Source: Clostridia bacterium
GTDB taxonomy: Bacteria > Bacillota > Clostridia > UBA1381
Length of the DNA stretch: 64,000 nucleotides
Assembly: GCA_017415105.1 (NCBI GenBank)
Contig: JAFQJD010000003.1
Span: forward strand, 82,659 to 146,658
Reading direction: 5' to 3'
Position 1 is the first letter of the stretch; each line of letters starts with the position of its first letter. A program made the translations under genes and the position numbers. Below, one piece after another: positions 16,321-26,319 of this stretch. The notes beneath the pieces are model-generated. The model worked only from the letters and a program-made list of their open reading frames with translations, searched no databases and was not told where the DNA came from.

Positions 16321-16329
16321 TATAGTATA
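16294..16329. promoter_or_regulatory. Putative antitoxin operator (12-bp inverted repeat)
   Basis: TATACTATATTG at 16294-16305 and its exact complement at 16318-16329, separated by 12 nt, covering both promoter hexamers. Ribbon-helix-helix antitoxins typically repress through such palindromes. Confidence 0.7.
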
Positions 16330-16330
16330 C

Positions 16331-16360
16331 AAAAAATCGCAGTCGATGACTGCGATTTTT
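16331..16360 (-). terminator. Terminator of the S10-spc-alpha operon (recurrent sequence, copy 3)
   Basis: Stem AAAAATCGCAGTC / GACTGCGATTTTT with GAT loop, 12 nt beyond the rplQ stop, followed by a T run on the minus strand. Same core as at 10047 and 15507. Confidence 0.88.
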
Positions 16361-16371
16361 CGTTTGTTTGA

Positions 16372-16716
16372 TTAGTCAACCAACTCAAGAATTGCCATCT
16401 GAGCTGCGTCACCACGACGCTCACCCAACTTGTAAATTCTTGTGTATCCACCGTTTCTATCAGCATACTTCGGAGCGATTTCGTTGAACAGCTTAGTTAC
16501 AACGTCCTCCTTTGTGATATATGCCAAAGCCTGACGGCGTGCTGCAAGAGTGCCCTTCTTGCCAAGAGTTATCATCTTTTCAGCCATGCTTCTTGTTTCC
16601 TTTGCACGTGTAAGAGTTGTTGTCATCTTACCGTTCTCAAGGAAGCTTGTAACCTGGTTACGAAGCATTGCTCTTCTCTGATCTGTGGGCATTCCTAATT
16701 TTCTCTGTCCCGGCAT
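16372..16716 (-). CDS. rplQ: 50S ribosomal protein L17
   Basis: 114 residues with the L17 start [20 protein letters not shown] and the TTLTRAKE segment, ending in [11 protein letters not shown]17 sits near the peptide exit tunnel of the large subunit. It is the last gene of the ribosomal block, 12 nt after rpoA, and is followed by a strong terminator and then accessory DNA. Confidence 0.97.
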   Translation of the reverse strand: MPGQRKLGMPTDQRRAMLRNQVTSFLENGKMTTTLTRAKETRSMAEKMITLGKKGTLAARRQALAYITKEDVVTKLFNEIAPKYADRNGGYTRIYKLGERRGDAAQMAILELVD

Positions 16717-16728
16717 AACCGTACCTCC

Positions 16729-17679
16729 TTAATCTTCTTCTTTCTTAAGGCAAAGACCTAATTGATATAGTTTGTTAATTACTTCTTCAAGCGACTTTCT
16801 GCCGAGGTTTCTTACCTTCATCATGTCTTCTTCTGACTTGTTTGAAAGATCCTCTACAGTGTTGATACCTGCACGCTTTAAGCAGTTATAGGAACGAACT
16901 GAAAGGTCAAGCTCTTCGATAGTCATCTCAAGTACCTTTTCCTTCTTGTTCTCTTCCTTCTCAACAATAACGTCTGTGTTCTTCGCTTCCTCTGAAAGGT
17001 CTACGAACAAAAGCAATAGCTCGTTCATAATCTTTGCTGCAAGCGAAACAGCGTCATCGGGCTTAATAGTTCCGTTTGTCCATACTTCAACTGCGAGCTC
17101 CTCGCGGTCTGTGTACTGACCTACACGTACATTTTCTACTGTGTAGTTAACCTTTGTTACAGGTGTGTAGATTGAATCCATCGGAATAACACCTATAATC
17201 GGCTGAAGCTCTGCCTTGTTTCTTTCAGCAGATACGTATCCTCTGCCCTTTGATATTGTAATCTCTGCATTGAGCTTTGCATCTGAATTGAGCGTAGCGA
17301 TGTGGAGTTCAGGGTTGAATATCTCAACGTCACTGTCACACTTGATATCGCCTGCTGTTATTTCCTGTGCACCCTTTGCATCGATATAAACAGTCTTTAC
17401 TTCATCACTGTGAAGCTTGATAGCCATTTTCTTGAGATTAAGAATAATCTCGGTTACGTCCTCTAATACGCCCGGAACGGTTGAGAACTCGTGCTGTATT
17501 CCCTCTATCTTTATAGAAGTACAAGCAGCACCCGGTAGAGATGAAAGCAATATTCTTCTCAATGAGTTACCAATCGTTGTACCGTAACCACGCTCTAACG
17601 GTCCTACGACAAACTTTCCGTATCTGCCGTCTGCGCTTAATTCTGTACACTCAATATTCGGCTTTTCCATTTCTATCAT
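16729..17679 (-). CDS. rpoA: DNA-directed RNA polymerase alpha subunit
   Basis: 316 residues. The N-terminal assembly domain is identified by [28 protein letters not shown], here cited in two halves ([11 protein letters not shown] and [11 protein letters not shown]), and the C-terminal alpha-CTD by [19 protein letters not shown] and [11 protein letters not shown]. It nucleates polymerase assembly and contacts UP elements and activators. A 165-nt gap with three hairpins separates it from rpsD, unusually long for this operon. Confidence 0.97.
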   Translation of the reverse strand: MIEMEKPNIECTELSADGRYGKFVVGPLERGYGTTIGNSLRRILLSSLPGAACTSIKIEGIQHEFSTVPGVLEDVTEIILNLKKMAIKLHSDEVKTVYIDAKGAQEITAGDIKCDSDVEIFNPELHIATLNSDAKLNAEITISKGRGYVSAERNKAELQPIIGVIPMDSIYTPVTKVNYTVENVRVGQYTDREELAVEVWTNGTIKPDDAVSLAAKIMNELLLLFVDLSEEAKNTDVIVEKEENKKEKVLEMTIEELDLSVRSYNCLKRAGINTVEDLSNKSEEDMMKVRNLGRKSLEEVINKLYQLGLCLKKEED

Positions 17680-17758
17680 ATCGGAACCCTCCTTCTAAAC
17701 TTAACCGGCATATTCTGCCAATTCAACATATATTCATTCCACTTACCGAGGGTAAAGT

Positions 17759-17824
17759 ATTATATGCGACACGCTGACGCATATAATAACCCGAGCGGGT
17801 CAGTGAATACCAGAATGTATTCAC
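17759..17824. repeat. Three consecutive hairpins between rpsD and rpoA
   Basis: Stem ATTATATGCG/CGCATATAAT (17759-17787, 9-nt loop), a short ACCCG/CGGGT stem (17789-17800) and GTGAATAC/GTATTCAC (17803-17824, 6-nt loop). None is followed by a strong T run on the minus strand, so they look like structured mRNA rather than terminators. They may tune rpoA stability or translation. Confidence 0.65.
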
Positions 17825-17844
17825 CAAACGCCACTTTAGTGTTA

Positions 17845-18438
17845 TTATTTTGAATAAAGCTCGACAATAAGGTGTTCCTGAACATCGTAGTCGATGTCTT
17901 CTCTGTCTGAAAGCTGAAGCACTCTGCCCTCAAGCTTGTTCTTGTCCATGCTGAGCCACTTCGGGATTATTCTCTTCTCGTTAGCCTCAACGATTTCCTT
18001 GATTCTTACTGAAGACTTGCTCTTCTCTCTTACAGCAACTACATCGCCAGCCTTCACAAGGTATGACGGGATGTCTACTTTGTTGCCGTTTACAAGGATA
18101 TGACCGTGGTTAACGATCTGACGTGCTTCCCTACGTGTGTTTGCAAGACCGAGTCTGAATACTACGTTGTCAAGTCTTGACTCAAGAATCTGAAGAAGAT
18201 TCTGACCTGTGATACCTGACTGCTTTGTAGCCATCACATAGTACTTCTTGAACTGCTTCTCCAACAATCCGTAGATAAACTTAACCTTCTGCTTTTCGTT
18301 AAGCTGTATGCCGTATTCCGACTGCTTCTTTCTTGACTGCTTCGGATTTCTGTTTGTGCTCTTATCGTAACCCATTACTGACGGCTCAATGCCGAGAGTC
18401 TTACATCTTTTTACGATAGGCTGCATATTTCTTGCCAT
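17845..18438 (-). CDS. rpsD: 30S ribosomal protein S4
   Basis: 197 residues with the S4 RNA-binding domain ([29 protein letters not shown]). Only one Cys is present in the N-terminal region, so this is the zinc-free (C-minus) form. S4 initiates 16S rRNA assembly and in Bacillus represses its own gene. It is 28 nt downstream of rpsK. The structured gap after it may relate to its expression. Confidence 0.97.
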   Translation of the reverse strand: MARNMQPIVKRCKTLGIEPSVMGYDKSTNRNPKQSRKKQSEYGIQLNEKQKVKFIYGLLEKQFKKYYVMATKQSGITGQNLLQILESRLDNVVFRLGLANTRREARQIVNHGHILVNGNKVDIPSYLVKAGDVVAVREKSKSSVRIKEIVEANEKRIIPKWLSMDKNKLEGRVLQLSDREDIDYDVQEHLIVELYSK

Positions 18439-18466
18439 GCTATTAACCTCCTATACAATTCACTGA

Positions 18467-18865
18467 TTAAACTCTTCTTCTCTTCGGCGGTCTGCAACCG
18501 TTGTGAGGAATCGGAGTAACGTCCTTAATCATTGTAACGCTAAGACCTGTTGCCTCTAAAGCTCTGATTGCAGCTTCACGACCGGCACCCGGTCCCTTTA
18601 CGTATACTTCTACAGTCTTCATGCCGTGCTCTTTTGCAGCTTTTGCAGCTGTTTCAGCAGCTGTCTGTGCAGCAAACGGAGTGCTCTTTCTTGAACCTCT
18701 GAAGCCAAGACCACCTGCGCTTGCCCATGAAATTGCATTTCCGGCTGTATCAGTGATTGTAACTATTGTATTGTTAAAGGTTGAGCGGATATGAGCTGCA
18801 CCCTTTTCAATGTTCTTTCTATCACGACGACGTGTACGTGTAGTTTTCTTTGCTACTTTAGCCAT
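18467..18865 (-). CDS. rpsK: 30S ribosomal protein S11
   Basis: 132 residues with the signature [15 protein letters not shown], a [18 protein letters not shown] segment and the C-terminal [13 protein letters not shown]. It forms part of the platform of the small subunit near the mRNA exit. It lies between rpsM and rpsD, the usual alpha-operon order in Firmicutes. Confidence 0.98.
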   Translation of the reverse strand: MAKVAKKTTRTRRRDRKNIEKGAAHIRSTFNNTIVTITDTAGNAISWASAGGLGFRGSRKSTPFAAQTAAETAAKAAKEHGMKTVEVYVKGPGAGREAAIRALEATGLSVTMIKDVTPIPHNGCRPPKRRRV

Positions 18866-18883
18866 TTACGAGTCCCTCCTTAA

Positions 18884-19252
18884 TTATTTCTTTTTACCTG
18901 CTATGGTCTTTTTCGGACCTTTGCGGGTTCTTGCGTTATTCTTTGTGTTCTGTCCTCTTACAGGAAGGCCCTTTCTGTGTCTGATACCACGGTAACATCC
19001 GATTTCCATCAAACGCTTAATGTCCAAAGCAACCTGTCTTCTCAAGTCACCCTCAACCGTGTATTCATTGTCAATTGTTTCACGAAGTGAGTTAACCTCG
19101 GCGTCTGTAAGATCCTTTACTCTTGTATCCGGATTGATGCCTGCCTGAGCGAGTATCTTCTGACTGCTCTTGAGGCCTATTCCGTAGATATAAGTAAGAC
19201 CGATTTCAACTCTCTTGTCTCTTGGTAAGTCAACACCTGCTATTCTTGCCAT
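18884..19252 (-). CDS. rpsM: 30S ribosomal protein S13
   Basis: 122 residues, start [20 protein letters not shown], helix-two-turn-helix motif and the [14 protein letters not shown] tail with basic C-terminus. S13 contacts the large subunit and P-site tRNA. A 97-nt gap separates it from rpmJ, with no convincing promoter seen in it. Confidence 0.98.
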   Translation of the reverse strand: MARIAGVDLPRDKRVEIGLTYIYGIGLKSSQKILAQAGINPDTRVKDLTDAEVNSLRETIDNEYTVEGDLRRQVALDIKRLMEIGCYRGIRHRKGLPVRGQNTKNNARTRKGPKKTIAGKKK

Positions 19253-19349
19253 ACTTTTCTACACCTCCATTAAAGATATCATCAAAAAATTATAAGTGTT
19301 GTGTTTCCGGCTTACGCCCTGTAAACCGGTTTAAAATTAAGGTATGTGA

Positions 19350-19701
<352 letters not shown>

Positions 19702-19713
19702 TATTTTACTCCT

Positions 19714-19962
19714 TTATGAGTTTAGAAACCGCCGCAGCATATAGTTTTCTGCTGTGCCGCCATCAATACAAGCCGCGATTTCTTCCGATACGTTATAACT
19801 TCCCTGTATGTGCTTGAGCTTCTTTTTCTTAGGAGCTTCAAGCTTACGAGTCTCACCGTCTGCAACATATACATAGTTGGGTTCGGTTTTAACTACCATA
19901 AAAGCTTTTCCGTTGTCACGGCCCGCTATTGAGCGAACCACCTGTCCTATACGATATTCCAT
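19714..19962 (-). CDS. KOW-domain RNA-binding protein (L14e-like)
   Basis: 82 residues. The N-terminal part (IGQVVRSIAGRDNGKAFMVV) is a KOW motif as in eukaryotic/archaeal L14e. It continues with a basic KLEAPKKKKLKHIQ loop. Proteins of this type are commonly encoded between map and infA in Clostridia. They probably bind rRNA but their precise position is not established. It is 12 nt from both neighbours. Confidence 0.85.
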   Translation of the reverse strand: MEYRIGQVVRSIAGRDNGKAFMVVKTEPNYVYVADGETRKLEAPKKKKLKHIQGSYNVSEEIAACIDGGTAENYMLRRFLNS

Positions 19963-19974
19963 ACCGCACCTCTC

Positions 19975-20721
19975 CTACAGAGTCAGGATTTCGCAGCCAT
20001 CACGGGTTATAACAACAGTGTTCTCGTAATGTGCTGCCAGGCTGCCATCCGCAGTTACTACTGTCCAGTCATCATCGAGCACGCCTACACGGTAGCTTCC
20101 GGCTGTTACCATCGGCTCAATCGCCAATGTCATTCCCGCCGCAAGTCTTATTCCTCTGCCTGCTGTTCCGAAATTCGGGACTTCAGGGCTCTCGTGTAAT
20201 TCTCTGCCGATACCATGACCGACCAGGTCACGGACAACGCCGTAGCCTCGTTCCTCTAAGAATGTCTGAATTGTATGCGAAACATCGCCAAGTTTCACAC
20301 CGTGCTTTATTACCGATATTCCCTCGAAAAAGCTCTGCTTTGTGTCGTCGATAAGCTTTTGAGCCTCGTCCGAGATTTTGCCGACTCCGAACGTTCTTGC
20401 AGCGTCCGAGTGCCAGCCGTCTAAGATACAGCCCATATCAATGCTTATTATGTCGCCGTCACGAAGAATTGTCTTTGTCGACGGTATTCCGTGAACAACC
20501 TCATCGTTTACCGATGCACAGATTGTTGCAGGATATCCGTTGTAGTTTAAGAAATTCGGTGTAGCACCATGCTTTTTGTAAAAATCATACGCAATGGTGT
20601 CAAGCTCTTTAGTCGTTATTCCCGGCTTTATCTTATCTTCAAGTATCAGGAACAGCTCCTTTGTGAGCTTGCACGATTCACGCATTTTATCAATTTGTTT
20701 AGCTGATTTAATGGAAATCAT
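19975..20721 (-). CDS. map: Methionine aminopeptidase, type I
   Basis: 248 residues from MISIKSAKQID at 20721, with a GGAG site inside the end of adk; seven extra upstream codons are in frame but have no site. It removes N-terminal Met from nascent proteins with a di-metal centre: SIDMGCILDGWHSDAARTF supplies two Asp, DLVGHGIGRELHE the His and LAIEPM the Glu. It starts 4 nt after adk, the classic spc-operon arrangement. Confidence 0.96.
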   Translation of the reverse strand: MISIKSAKQIDKMRESCKLTKELFLILEDKIKPGITTKELDTIAYDFYKKHGATPNFLNYNGYPATICASVNDEVVHGIPSTKTILRDGDIISIDMGCILDGWHSDAARTFGVGKISDEAQKLIDDTKQSFFEGISVIKHGVKLGDVSHTIQTFLEERGYGVVRDLVGHGIGRELHESPEVPNFGTAGRGIRLAAGMTLAIEPMVTAGSYRVGVLDDDWTVVTADGSLAAHYENTVVITRDGCEILTL

Positions 20722-20725
20722 TAAA

Positions 20726-21364
20726 TCACACTCCAAGTCCAAGAGCCTTCGCTACATTTGCAGTTGTATCTGCGAGCTCCTCTTCACCCTGTGCAACAGC
20801 TAAGATACCCTTTGCCTGATAGAACTCTTTAATCGGTTCTGTCTGCTCGTGATATACATTCAGTCTGTTCTGGATGGTTTCAGGAACATCGTCCTTTCTG
20901 CAAATCAGCTCTCCGCCACAGTTATCGCAGATACCCTCTTTTTCGGGCTTCTTTGAAATGATGTTATAAGGTGTTCCGCACTTTGAACATTCACGTCTTG
21001 AAGAAAGTCTTTCGACAATCTTGCTGTCGTCAACCTCAAGTAACAACACCTTGTCTATCGTAACACCTGCAGCATCGAGTGCTTCTGCCTGTGCCGTTGT
21101 TCTGGGGAATCCGTCAAGGATAAATCCCTTTTCACAATCCGGCTGTGACAAACGCTCTTTTACTATTGCAACTATGACATCGTCCGGAACAAGTTTGCCG
21201 TCGTTTATATACTGTTCAGCGAGCTTTCCGACCTCTGTCTGTTCCTTTATAGCGGTTCTCAGCATAAGACCTGTTGAAATGGTACTGATACCGAGCTTTT
21301 TCTCCAATAATTCGCCCTGAGTTCCTTTTCCAGCTCCCGGGGGTCCCATAAGAATTAATCTCAT
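20726..21364 (-). CDS. adk: Adenylate kinase
   Basis: 212 residues from the ATG at 21364 behind AAAGGATAATT. P-loop GPPGAGKGT at 7-15, FILDGFPRT and the LID domain with four zinc-binding Cys (CSKCGTPYN and CDNCG). It equilibrates ATP + AMP with 2 ADP. It is separated from secY by a 144-nt gap that carries no obvious promoter. Confidence 0.97.
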   Translation of the reverse strand: MRLILMGPPGAGKGTQGELLEKKLGISTISTGLMLRTAIKEQTEVGKLAEQYINDGKLVPDDVIVAIVKERLSQPDCEKGFILDGFPRTTAQAEALDAAGVTIDKVLLLEVDDSKIVERLSSRRECSKCGTPYNIISKKPEKEGICDNCGGELICRKDDVPETIQNRLNVYHEQTEPIKEFYQAKGILAVAQGEEELADTTANVAKALGLGV

Positions 21365-21508
21365 ATAATTATCCTTTCTGAAAGTTTGCAAGAAAATCGT
21401 TCAGTTTTGCCTTCGCATAAACAATCGCAAAGGTGCAAGATGAGCGATTTAATTCAAACTTTAAACCGCTTCGGCACGGAGAATGCCTATGCACTCCCCG
21501 AAATCCGA

Positions 21509-22846
21509 TTATTCAAGGAATCCTTTATAATGACGCATTACCATCTGTGATTCCATCTGCTTTACAGTTTCCAGTGCAACACCAACCATAATGAGTAGTG
21601 ATGTACCGCCTATCTGCAATGACTGGTTACCTGTTATAGCACCAACAATGATAGGTAATACAGCAACTACGCCAAGGAACAAAGCACCGATAAAGTTCAG
21701 TCTTGATGTTACCTTGTTGAGGTAATCGCTTGTCGGCTTACCGGGACGAATACCCGGAATGTAACCGCCACTCTTCTTGATGTTGTTTGACATCTCGATT
21801 GCGTTGAACTGAATTGTTGAATAGAAGTATGTGAAGAATATAATCAACAAGAAGTATAATACTCCATATACTACAGTTGTCCAAGCCGGACCGCTTGTTG
21901 AAAGACAGTTTAAGATAGTGCCGCCAACACCCGATGTCGGAACATTACCGCCGCTCAATAATCTTACGATTGTTGACGGGAATGCCATAATTGATGATGC
22001 AAAGATGATCGGCATAACGCCGCCTGCTGCAACCTTAATCGGAATGTTTGTGCTCTGTCCGCCGTACATTTTTCTGCCAACAACACGTTTAGCATACTGA
22101 ACGGGGATTCTTCTTTCAGCGTCTGTGAAGAGTACTACAAGTGCGATTGCAGCGATTGCTATTACAAGAATAGCTGCTGCCCATACTGTACCCTTTGCAC
22201 TGAATGAGCCACCCTCTAAAACATAGGTTCTTACAACTGAGCTTATAGCTGTCGGGATTCTTGATACGATACCTGCAAAGATAATCATTGAAATACCGTT
22301 GCCAAGACCCTTTTCTGTAATCAATTCACCGAGCCATACAATAAATGCTGTACCGGCAGTGAATGTAAGAACGATTACGAAGAATGAAAGTACACCGGGA
22401 TTTGATACCGGGTCAAGACCTGTTGTTACAGCCATGTTACGGAGTGTAATATACAAGCCTGCACCCTGAACAAATGCAAGGATTATACCTACATATCTTG
22501 TGATTTTGTTAATCTTCTTTCTTCCCTCAACGCCTTCTTTTGAAAGTCTTTCAAGCGCCGGGATTGCTACTGTGAGCAACTGGATTATAATTGAAGCGTT
22601 GATATACGGTGAAACACCGAGTGCAAGCACCGTTGCGTTCTGGAATGCACCACCTGTGAATGTATCAAACAGGTTGAACAAATCCATGCTGCTGCCTGCG
22701 GCAAGAAATGCCTTCATCGCTTCTGCGTTCAGAAACGGTACCGGAATTGCCGCACCGAATCTGAATACTACAAGCATTAACAGTGTGAATACGATTCTGC
22801 GTCTTAAATCAGGAATTTTAAATGAGTTTCTGATTGTTTCGAGCAT
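21509..22846 (-). CDS. secY: Protein translocase subunit SecY
   Basis: 445 residues and ten predicted membrane spans. Signatures include FRFGAAIPVPF, LGVSPYINASIIIQLL, the plug region and the C-terminal FSTIQFNAIEMSNNIKKSGG-like cytosolic loop (quoted in parts). It forms the Sec channel with SecE/SecG outside this window. Its ATG is 1 nt after the rplO stop, so expression is coupled to the ribosomal genes. Confidence 0.98.
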   Translation of the reverse strand: MLETIRNSFKIPDLRRRIVFTLLMLVVFRFGAAIPVPFLNAEAMKAFLAAGSSMDLFNLFDTFTGGAFQNATVLALGVSPYINASIIIQLLTVAIPALERLSKEGVEGRKKINKITRYVGIILAFVQGAGLYITLRNMAVTTGLDPVSNPGVLSFFVIVLTFTAGTAFIVWLGELITEKGLGNGISMIIFAGIVSRIPTAISSVVRTYVLEGGSFSAKGTVWAAAILVIAIAAIALVVLFTDAERRIPVQYAKRVVGRKMYGGQSTNIPIKVAAGGVMPIIFASSIMAFPSTIVRLLSGGNVPTSGVGGTILNCLSTSGPAWTTVVYGVLYFLLIIFFTYFYSTIQFNAIEMSNNIKKSGGYIPGIRPGKPTSDYLNKVTSRLNFIGALFLGVVAVLPIIVGAITGNQSLQIGGTSLLIMVGVALETVKQMESQMVMRHYKGFLE

Positions 22847-22847
22847 C

Positions 22848-23288
22848 TCAGATCACCTCTGCCTTTCCGCCTGCCTTTTCGATTTTTTCTTTAGCTGACT
22901 CGCTGATTTTAGCTACCTTAACAGTGACTTTCTTTGTAACTTCGCCTCTGCCAAGGAACTTTACGCCATCGAGTGTTTTGCTGATTATGCCCTTTTCGAG
23001 TAAGCTTTCTGCTGTTACCTCATCACCGTCGTTAAACTTGTCGAGCACTTCTACGTTCACCGTTACATACTTCTTAGCGAAGATGTTTGTGAAGCCACGC
23101 TTCGGCAAACGTCTGTACAACGGCATCTGACCGCCTTCAAATCCCGGTCTTACGCCACCGCCACTTCTTGCTTTCTGGCCCTTATGACCTCTGCCTGAAG
23201 TTTTGCCAACGCCTGAACCGATACCACGGCCAACGATTTTCTTTCTGTGAGTTGAACCCTCTGCCGGTTTCAATTCTTCAAGTTTCAT
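22848..23288 (-). CDS. rplO: 50S ribosomal protein L15
   Basis: 146 residues from [12 protein letters not shown] at 23288 (GGGAGG site; the seven codons upstream are not used). [19 protein letters not shown] and [18 protein letters not shown] are diagnostic. L15 organises 23S rRNA around the central protuberance. It is next to secY with almost no spacer. Confidence 0.97.
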   Translation of the reverse strand: MKLEELKPAEGSTHRKKIVGRGIGSGVGKTSGRGHKGQKARSGGGVRPGFEGGQMPLYRRLPKRGFTNIFAKKYVTVNVEVLDKFNDGDEVTAESLLEKGIISKTLDGVKFLGRGEVTKKVTVKVAKISESAKEKIEKAGGKAEVI

Positions 23289-23305
23289 TCGCTGCACCTC
23301 CCTGC

Positions 23306-23485
23306 TCAAATTTCTTCTACTGTTACAAGGTGTGATACCTTGTTTATCATTCCTCTGATCTGCGGGTTGTCGTTATGTTCAACAACTGAGCGGATCTTCT
23401 TAAGTCCAAGAGCCTCAACAGTTTTGATCTGATCCTGCTTTCTGCCGATTGTGCTCTTAACCAAAGTAATTCTTAATTTAGCCAT
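23306..23485 (-). CDS. rpmD: 50S ribosomal protein L30
   Basis: 59 residues found by direct translation: [19 protein letters not shown], a [19 protein letters not shown] segment and the end [10 protein letters not shown]. This is the short bacterial L30. It lies between rpsE (35 nt) and rplO (17 nt), the normal order, with AAAGGAATGG before the ATG. Confidence 0.96.
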   Translation of the reverse strand: MAKLRITLVKSTIGRKQDQIKTVEALGLKKIRSVVEHNDNPQIRGMINKVSHLVTVEEI

Positions 23486-23520
23486 TACTTAACCATTCCT
23501 TTCTGTTAATCAGTGTGTGA

Positions 23521-24024
23521 TTAACCTCTGATCTGGTCTACGGTCTTGCCGCGAAGCTTTGCAACTTCTTCAATGCTCTTCAATTCCGACAGACCCGCAA
23601 TAGTTGCATTTACAACATTACGCTTATTGTTTGAACGTAAGCATTTTGTTCTGATATCCTTTATACCTGCAAGCTCCAATACTGCACGGGCAGCACCGCC
23701 TGCGATAACACCGGTACCTTCCTTAGCCGGCTTAAGGAGAACCTTACCTGCACCGTCAACACCGATTGCTTCATGCGGAATTGTTGTACCTACCAAGGGA
23801 ACTCTTATAAGGTTCTTCTTAGCAGCCTCAATACCTTTTCTTATTGCCTCGGGGATTTCAGCAGCCTTACCTGAGCCGCTGCCTACGATACCGTTTCCGT
23901 CGCCTACTACTACTAAGGCACTGAATCTCATAGTACGTCCACCCTTAACTGTCTTTGATACACGGTTAATGGCAACAACGTTTTCCTCGAGCTCAAAATC
24001 TCTAGCGTCTAATCTTTCAGTCAC
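23521..24024 (-). CDS. rpsE: 30S ribosomal protein S5
   Basis: 167 residues, with [20 protein letters not shown], a [16 protein letters not shown] loop and [20 protein letters not shown]5 lies near the decoding site and affects translational accuracy. It begins 20 nt after rplR with a canonical site. Confidence 0.98.
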   Translation of the reverse strand: MTERLDARDFELEENVVAINRVSKTVKGGRTMRFSALVVVGDGNGIVGSGSGKAAEIPEAIRKGIEAAKKNLIRVPLVGTTIPHEAIGVDGAGKVLLKPAKEGTGVIAGGAARAVLELAGIKDIRTKCLRSNNKRNVVNATIAGLSELKSIEEVAKLRGKTVDQIRG

Positions 24025-24044
24025 TTGTTTGCTCCTCCTATCTA

Positions 24045-24404
24045 TTAGAATTCCAAGCCGCCTTCTCTTGCACCTTCTGCAAGAGCTGCAACTCTACCGT
24101 GATATACATATCCGCCTCTGTCGAATACAACAGTCTTTATGCCGGCAGCCAATGCCTTTTCAGCGATTGCCTTACCAACAAGCTTTGCACCCTCAGCGTT
24201 GGATCCGTTACCCTCAAAGCCCTTTTCAAGACTTGAAGCAGCTACGAGTGTAACACCGTTCACGTCGTCGATAAGCTGAGCGTAAATGTGATTTAAGCTT
24301 CTGAATACGTTAAGACGAGGTCTCTCCGCAGTACCGGAGATGTTCTTTCTTACTCTGTAATGACGCTTAATTCTAGCCTGATTTTTATCTTTCATCTTTA
24401 TCAT
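24045..24404 (-). CDS. rplR: 50S ribosomal protein L18
   Basis: 119 residues: [34 protein letters not shown] and the C-terminal [19 protein letters not shown] typical of L18, which binds 5S rRNA together with L5. The ATG follows AAAGGAGTG. It is 20 nt downstream of rplF. Confidence 0.98.
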   Translation of the reverse strand: MIKMKDKNQARIKRHYRVRKNISGTAERPRLNVFRSLNHIYAQLIDDVNGVTLVAASSLEKGFEGNGSNAEGAKLVGKAIAEKALAAGIKTVVFDRGGYVYHGRVAALAEGAREGGLEF

Positions 24405-24424
24405 TTTAAGAACACTCCTTTCAA

Positions 24425-24973
24425 TTATTTCTTCTTAGCACCGGTCTTACCTTCTTTACGTCTGATGTACTCATCAGCGTACTTGATACCCTTGCCCTTA
24501 TACGGCTCCGGAGCTCTGAAGCTTCTGATCTTTGCTGCAACAGCGCCTACACGCTCTTTGTCAGCACCCTTTACTACGATCTGGTTGGGTGCGGGTACCT
24601 CGATTGTGATACCTGCTTCTGCCTCGAAGTTAACCGGGTGTGAATAACCCAATGTTAAGTTCAAAGTCTTGCCCTGCATTGCTGCTCTGTAACCAACACC
24701 GTTGATTTCAAGGTTCTTTACAAAACCGTCAGTAACACCGATTACCATATTGTTTACAAGTGTTCTTGTAAGACCATGAAGTGATCTGTGCATCTTATTG
24801 TCTGAAGGACGTACGATTGTGATTGTATCGCCTTCGATTTCAACCTTCATTTCAGGATGAAGTGTTCTTGTCAAAGTTTCCTTTGCACCCTTTACTGTGA
24901 TAACATTATCAGCAGTAACGTCTACCTTAACTCCCGCAGGAATTGTGATAGGCATTTTACCTATTCTTGACAT
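24425..24973 (-). CDS. rplF: 50S ribosomal protein L6
   Basis: 182 residues: [17 protein letters not shown] start, two related alpha/beta domains, and the C-terminal [20 protein letters not shown] signature. L6 lies at the base of the L7/L12 stalk near the GTPase centre. A 78-nt gap precedes it after rpsH. Confidence 0.98.
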   Translation of the reverse strand: MSRIGKMPITIPAGVKVDVTADNVITVKGAKETLTRTLHPEMKVEIEGDTITIVRPSDNKMHRSLHGLTRTLVNNMVIGVTDGFVKNLEINGVGYRAAMQGKTLNLTLGYSHPVNFEAEAGITIEVPAPNQIVVKGADKERVGAVAAKIRSFRAPEPYKGKGIKYADEYIRRKEGKTGAKKK

Positions 24974-25051
24974 AGGATTTTCCTCCTTAACTTAAATTTC
25001 CTCTGCCTTATGGGCAGGTTTTCAGTTTCTGTTTTTATGTTTTATTAGTTG

Positions 25052-25450
25052 TTACCAAACGAAGCAAAGTACTTCGCCGCCAACGTGCTCTTTACGAGCC
25101 TCTTTGTCTGTCATAACACCCTTTGAAGTTGAAACAATTGCTGTTCCGAGACCCTTCAATACTCTGGGCATTTCTTCAGCACTTGCGTAATATCTTAAGC
25201 CCGGCTTTGATACTCTCTTAAGGCCTGATATTACTCTCTCGCCTGACGGACTGTATTTAAGTGTCATTCTGATAACATTCTGCTTGCCATCTTCGATAAT
25301 CTGATAACCCTTTATATAACCCTCGTTAGCAAGAATTTCAACGATTGCAGCCTTCATCTTTGATGACGGACAATCAACTGTTTCGTGCTTCTGAGTGTTA
25401 GCGTTTCTGATTCTTGTTAGCAAGTCAGCGATAGGATCAGTGATTTGCAT
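25052..25450 (-). CDS. rpsH: 30S ribosomal protein S8
   Basis: 132 residues: [20 protein letters not shown] at the N-terminus and the C-terminal [21 protein letters not shown]8 binds helix 21 of 16S rRNA and in E. coli is the translational repressor of the spc operon. The 88-nt spacer before it is longer than most gaps in this operon. Confidence 0.98.
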   Translation of the reverse strand: MQITDPIADLLTRIRNANTQKHETVDCPSSKMKAAIVEILANEGYIKGYQIIEDGKQNVIRMTLKYSPSGERVISGLKRVSKPGLRYYASAEEMPRVLKGLGTAIVSTSKGVMTDKEARKEHVGGEVLCFVW

Positions 25451-25538
25451 TTAAGTTACCTCCTTCCGCAGTAAACCCGGTTTACTGCTGACGTGTTTAC
25501 GAATAATAAATTCGTCCTTCTATCAAAATTACGGTTAA

Positions 25539-25724
25539 TTACCAGCTTGCCTTCTTTACGCCGGGGATCTGTCCCTTGTAAGCAAGCTCTCTGAAGCAGA
25601 TACGGCAGATGCCGAACTTACGAAGATATGCGTGCGGTCTGCCGCAAATCTTACATCTTGTATAGAACTGTGTGCTATACTTAGGTGTTCTCTGCTGTTT
25701 AACCTTCATAGATGTTTTTGCCAT
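25539..25724 (-). CDS. rpsZ: 30S ribosomal protein S14, zinc-binding short form
   Basis: 61 residues, the S14 type [22 protein letters not shown] contains four zinc ligands (C-x2-C...C-x2-C, here described by its key residues), and the C-terminus ends in [11 protein letters not shown]. This type is standard in Clostridia. It lies between rplE and rpsH. Confidence 0.97.
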   Translation of the reverse strand: MAKTSMKVKQQRTPKYSTQFYTRCKICGRPHAYLRKFGICRICFRELAYKGQIPGVKKASW

Positions 25725-25756
25725 GATTTTGTTCCTCCTTTAACCTGTCACCCGCA

Positions 25757-26296
25757 TCAGTTAGCAAACGGTGCACCGAAGAGTGTCAATAACTCACGTG
25801 CTTCTTCGTCTGTCTTTGCAGTTGTAACAAAGTTAATATCCATACCTCTGATTTTATCAATCTTATCATAGTCGATCTCAGGGAATATGAGCTGTTCTTT
25901 GATACCGAATGAGAAGTTGCCTCTTCCGTCAAAGCCGTTTGCACTTATTCCTCTGAAGTCACGTACACGCGGTAGAGCGATGTTGAACAATCTGTCCATG
26001 AACTCATACATCTTGTCACGTCTTAAAGTAACCTTACAGCCGATTATCATGCCCTCACGGAGCTTGAAGTTTGCGACTGACTTTCTCGCACGTGTCAATA
26101 CCGGCTTCTGACCTGTTATAGCAGCAAGGTCTGCACTTGCAGCATCAAGAACCTTTGAGTTTTCCTTAGCCTCTCCAAGACCAATGTTGATTGTTATCTT
26201 TGAGATCTTCGGAATCTGCATAACGCTCTTGTAACCGAACTTGCTCATAAGAGCCGGTGCGATTTCCTGATTATACTTATCCTGTAATCTACTCAT
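25757..26296 (-). CDS. rplE: 50S ribosomal protein L5
   Basis: 179 residues: [55 protein letters not shown] and [18 protein letters not shown]5 binds 5S rRNA and contacts P-site tRNA and S13. It is 23 nt downstream of rplX. Confidence 0.98.
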   Translation of the reverse strand: MSRLQDKYNQEIAPALMSKFGYKSVMQIPKISKITINIGLGEAKENSKVLDAASADLAAITGQKPVLTRARKSVANFKLREGMIIGCKVTLRRDKMYEFMDRLFNIALPRVRDFRGISANGFDGRGNFSFGIKEQLIFPEIDYDKIDKIRGMDINFVTTAKTDEEARELLTLFGAPFAN

Positions 26297-26319
26297 TATC
26301 TAAGTGTACCTCCTCTCAA

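Noticed and set aside
23554..24253. Long plus-strand frame over rpsE-rplR
   Set aside because: Antisense of two certain ribosomal protein genes; no ribosome binding site.
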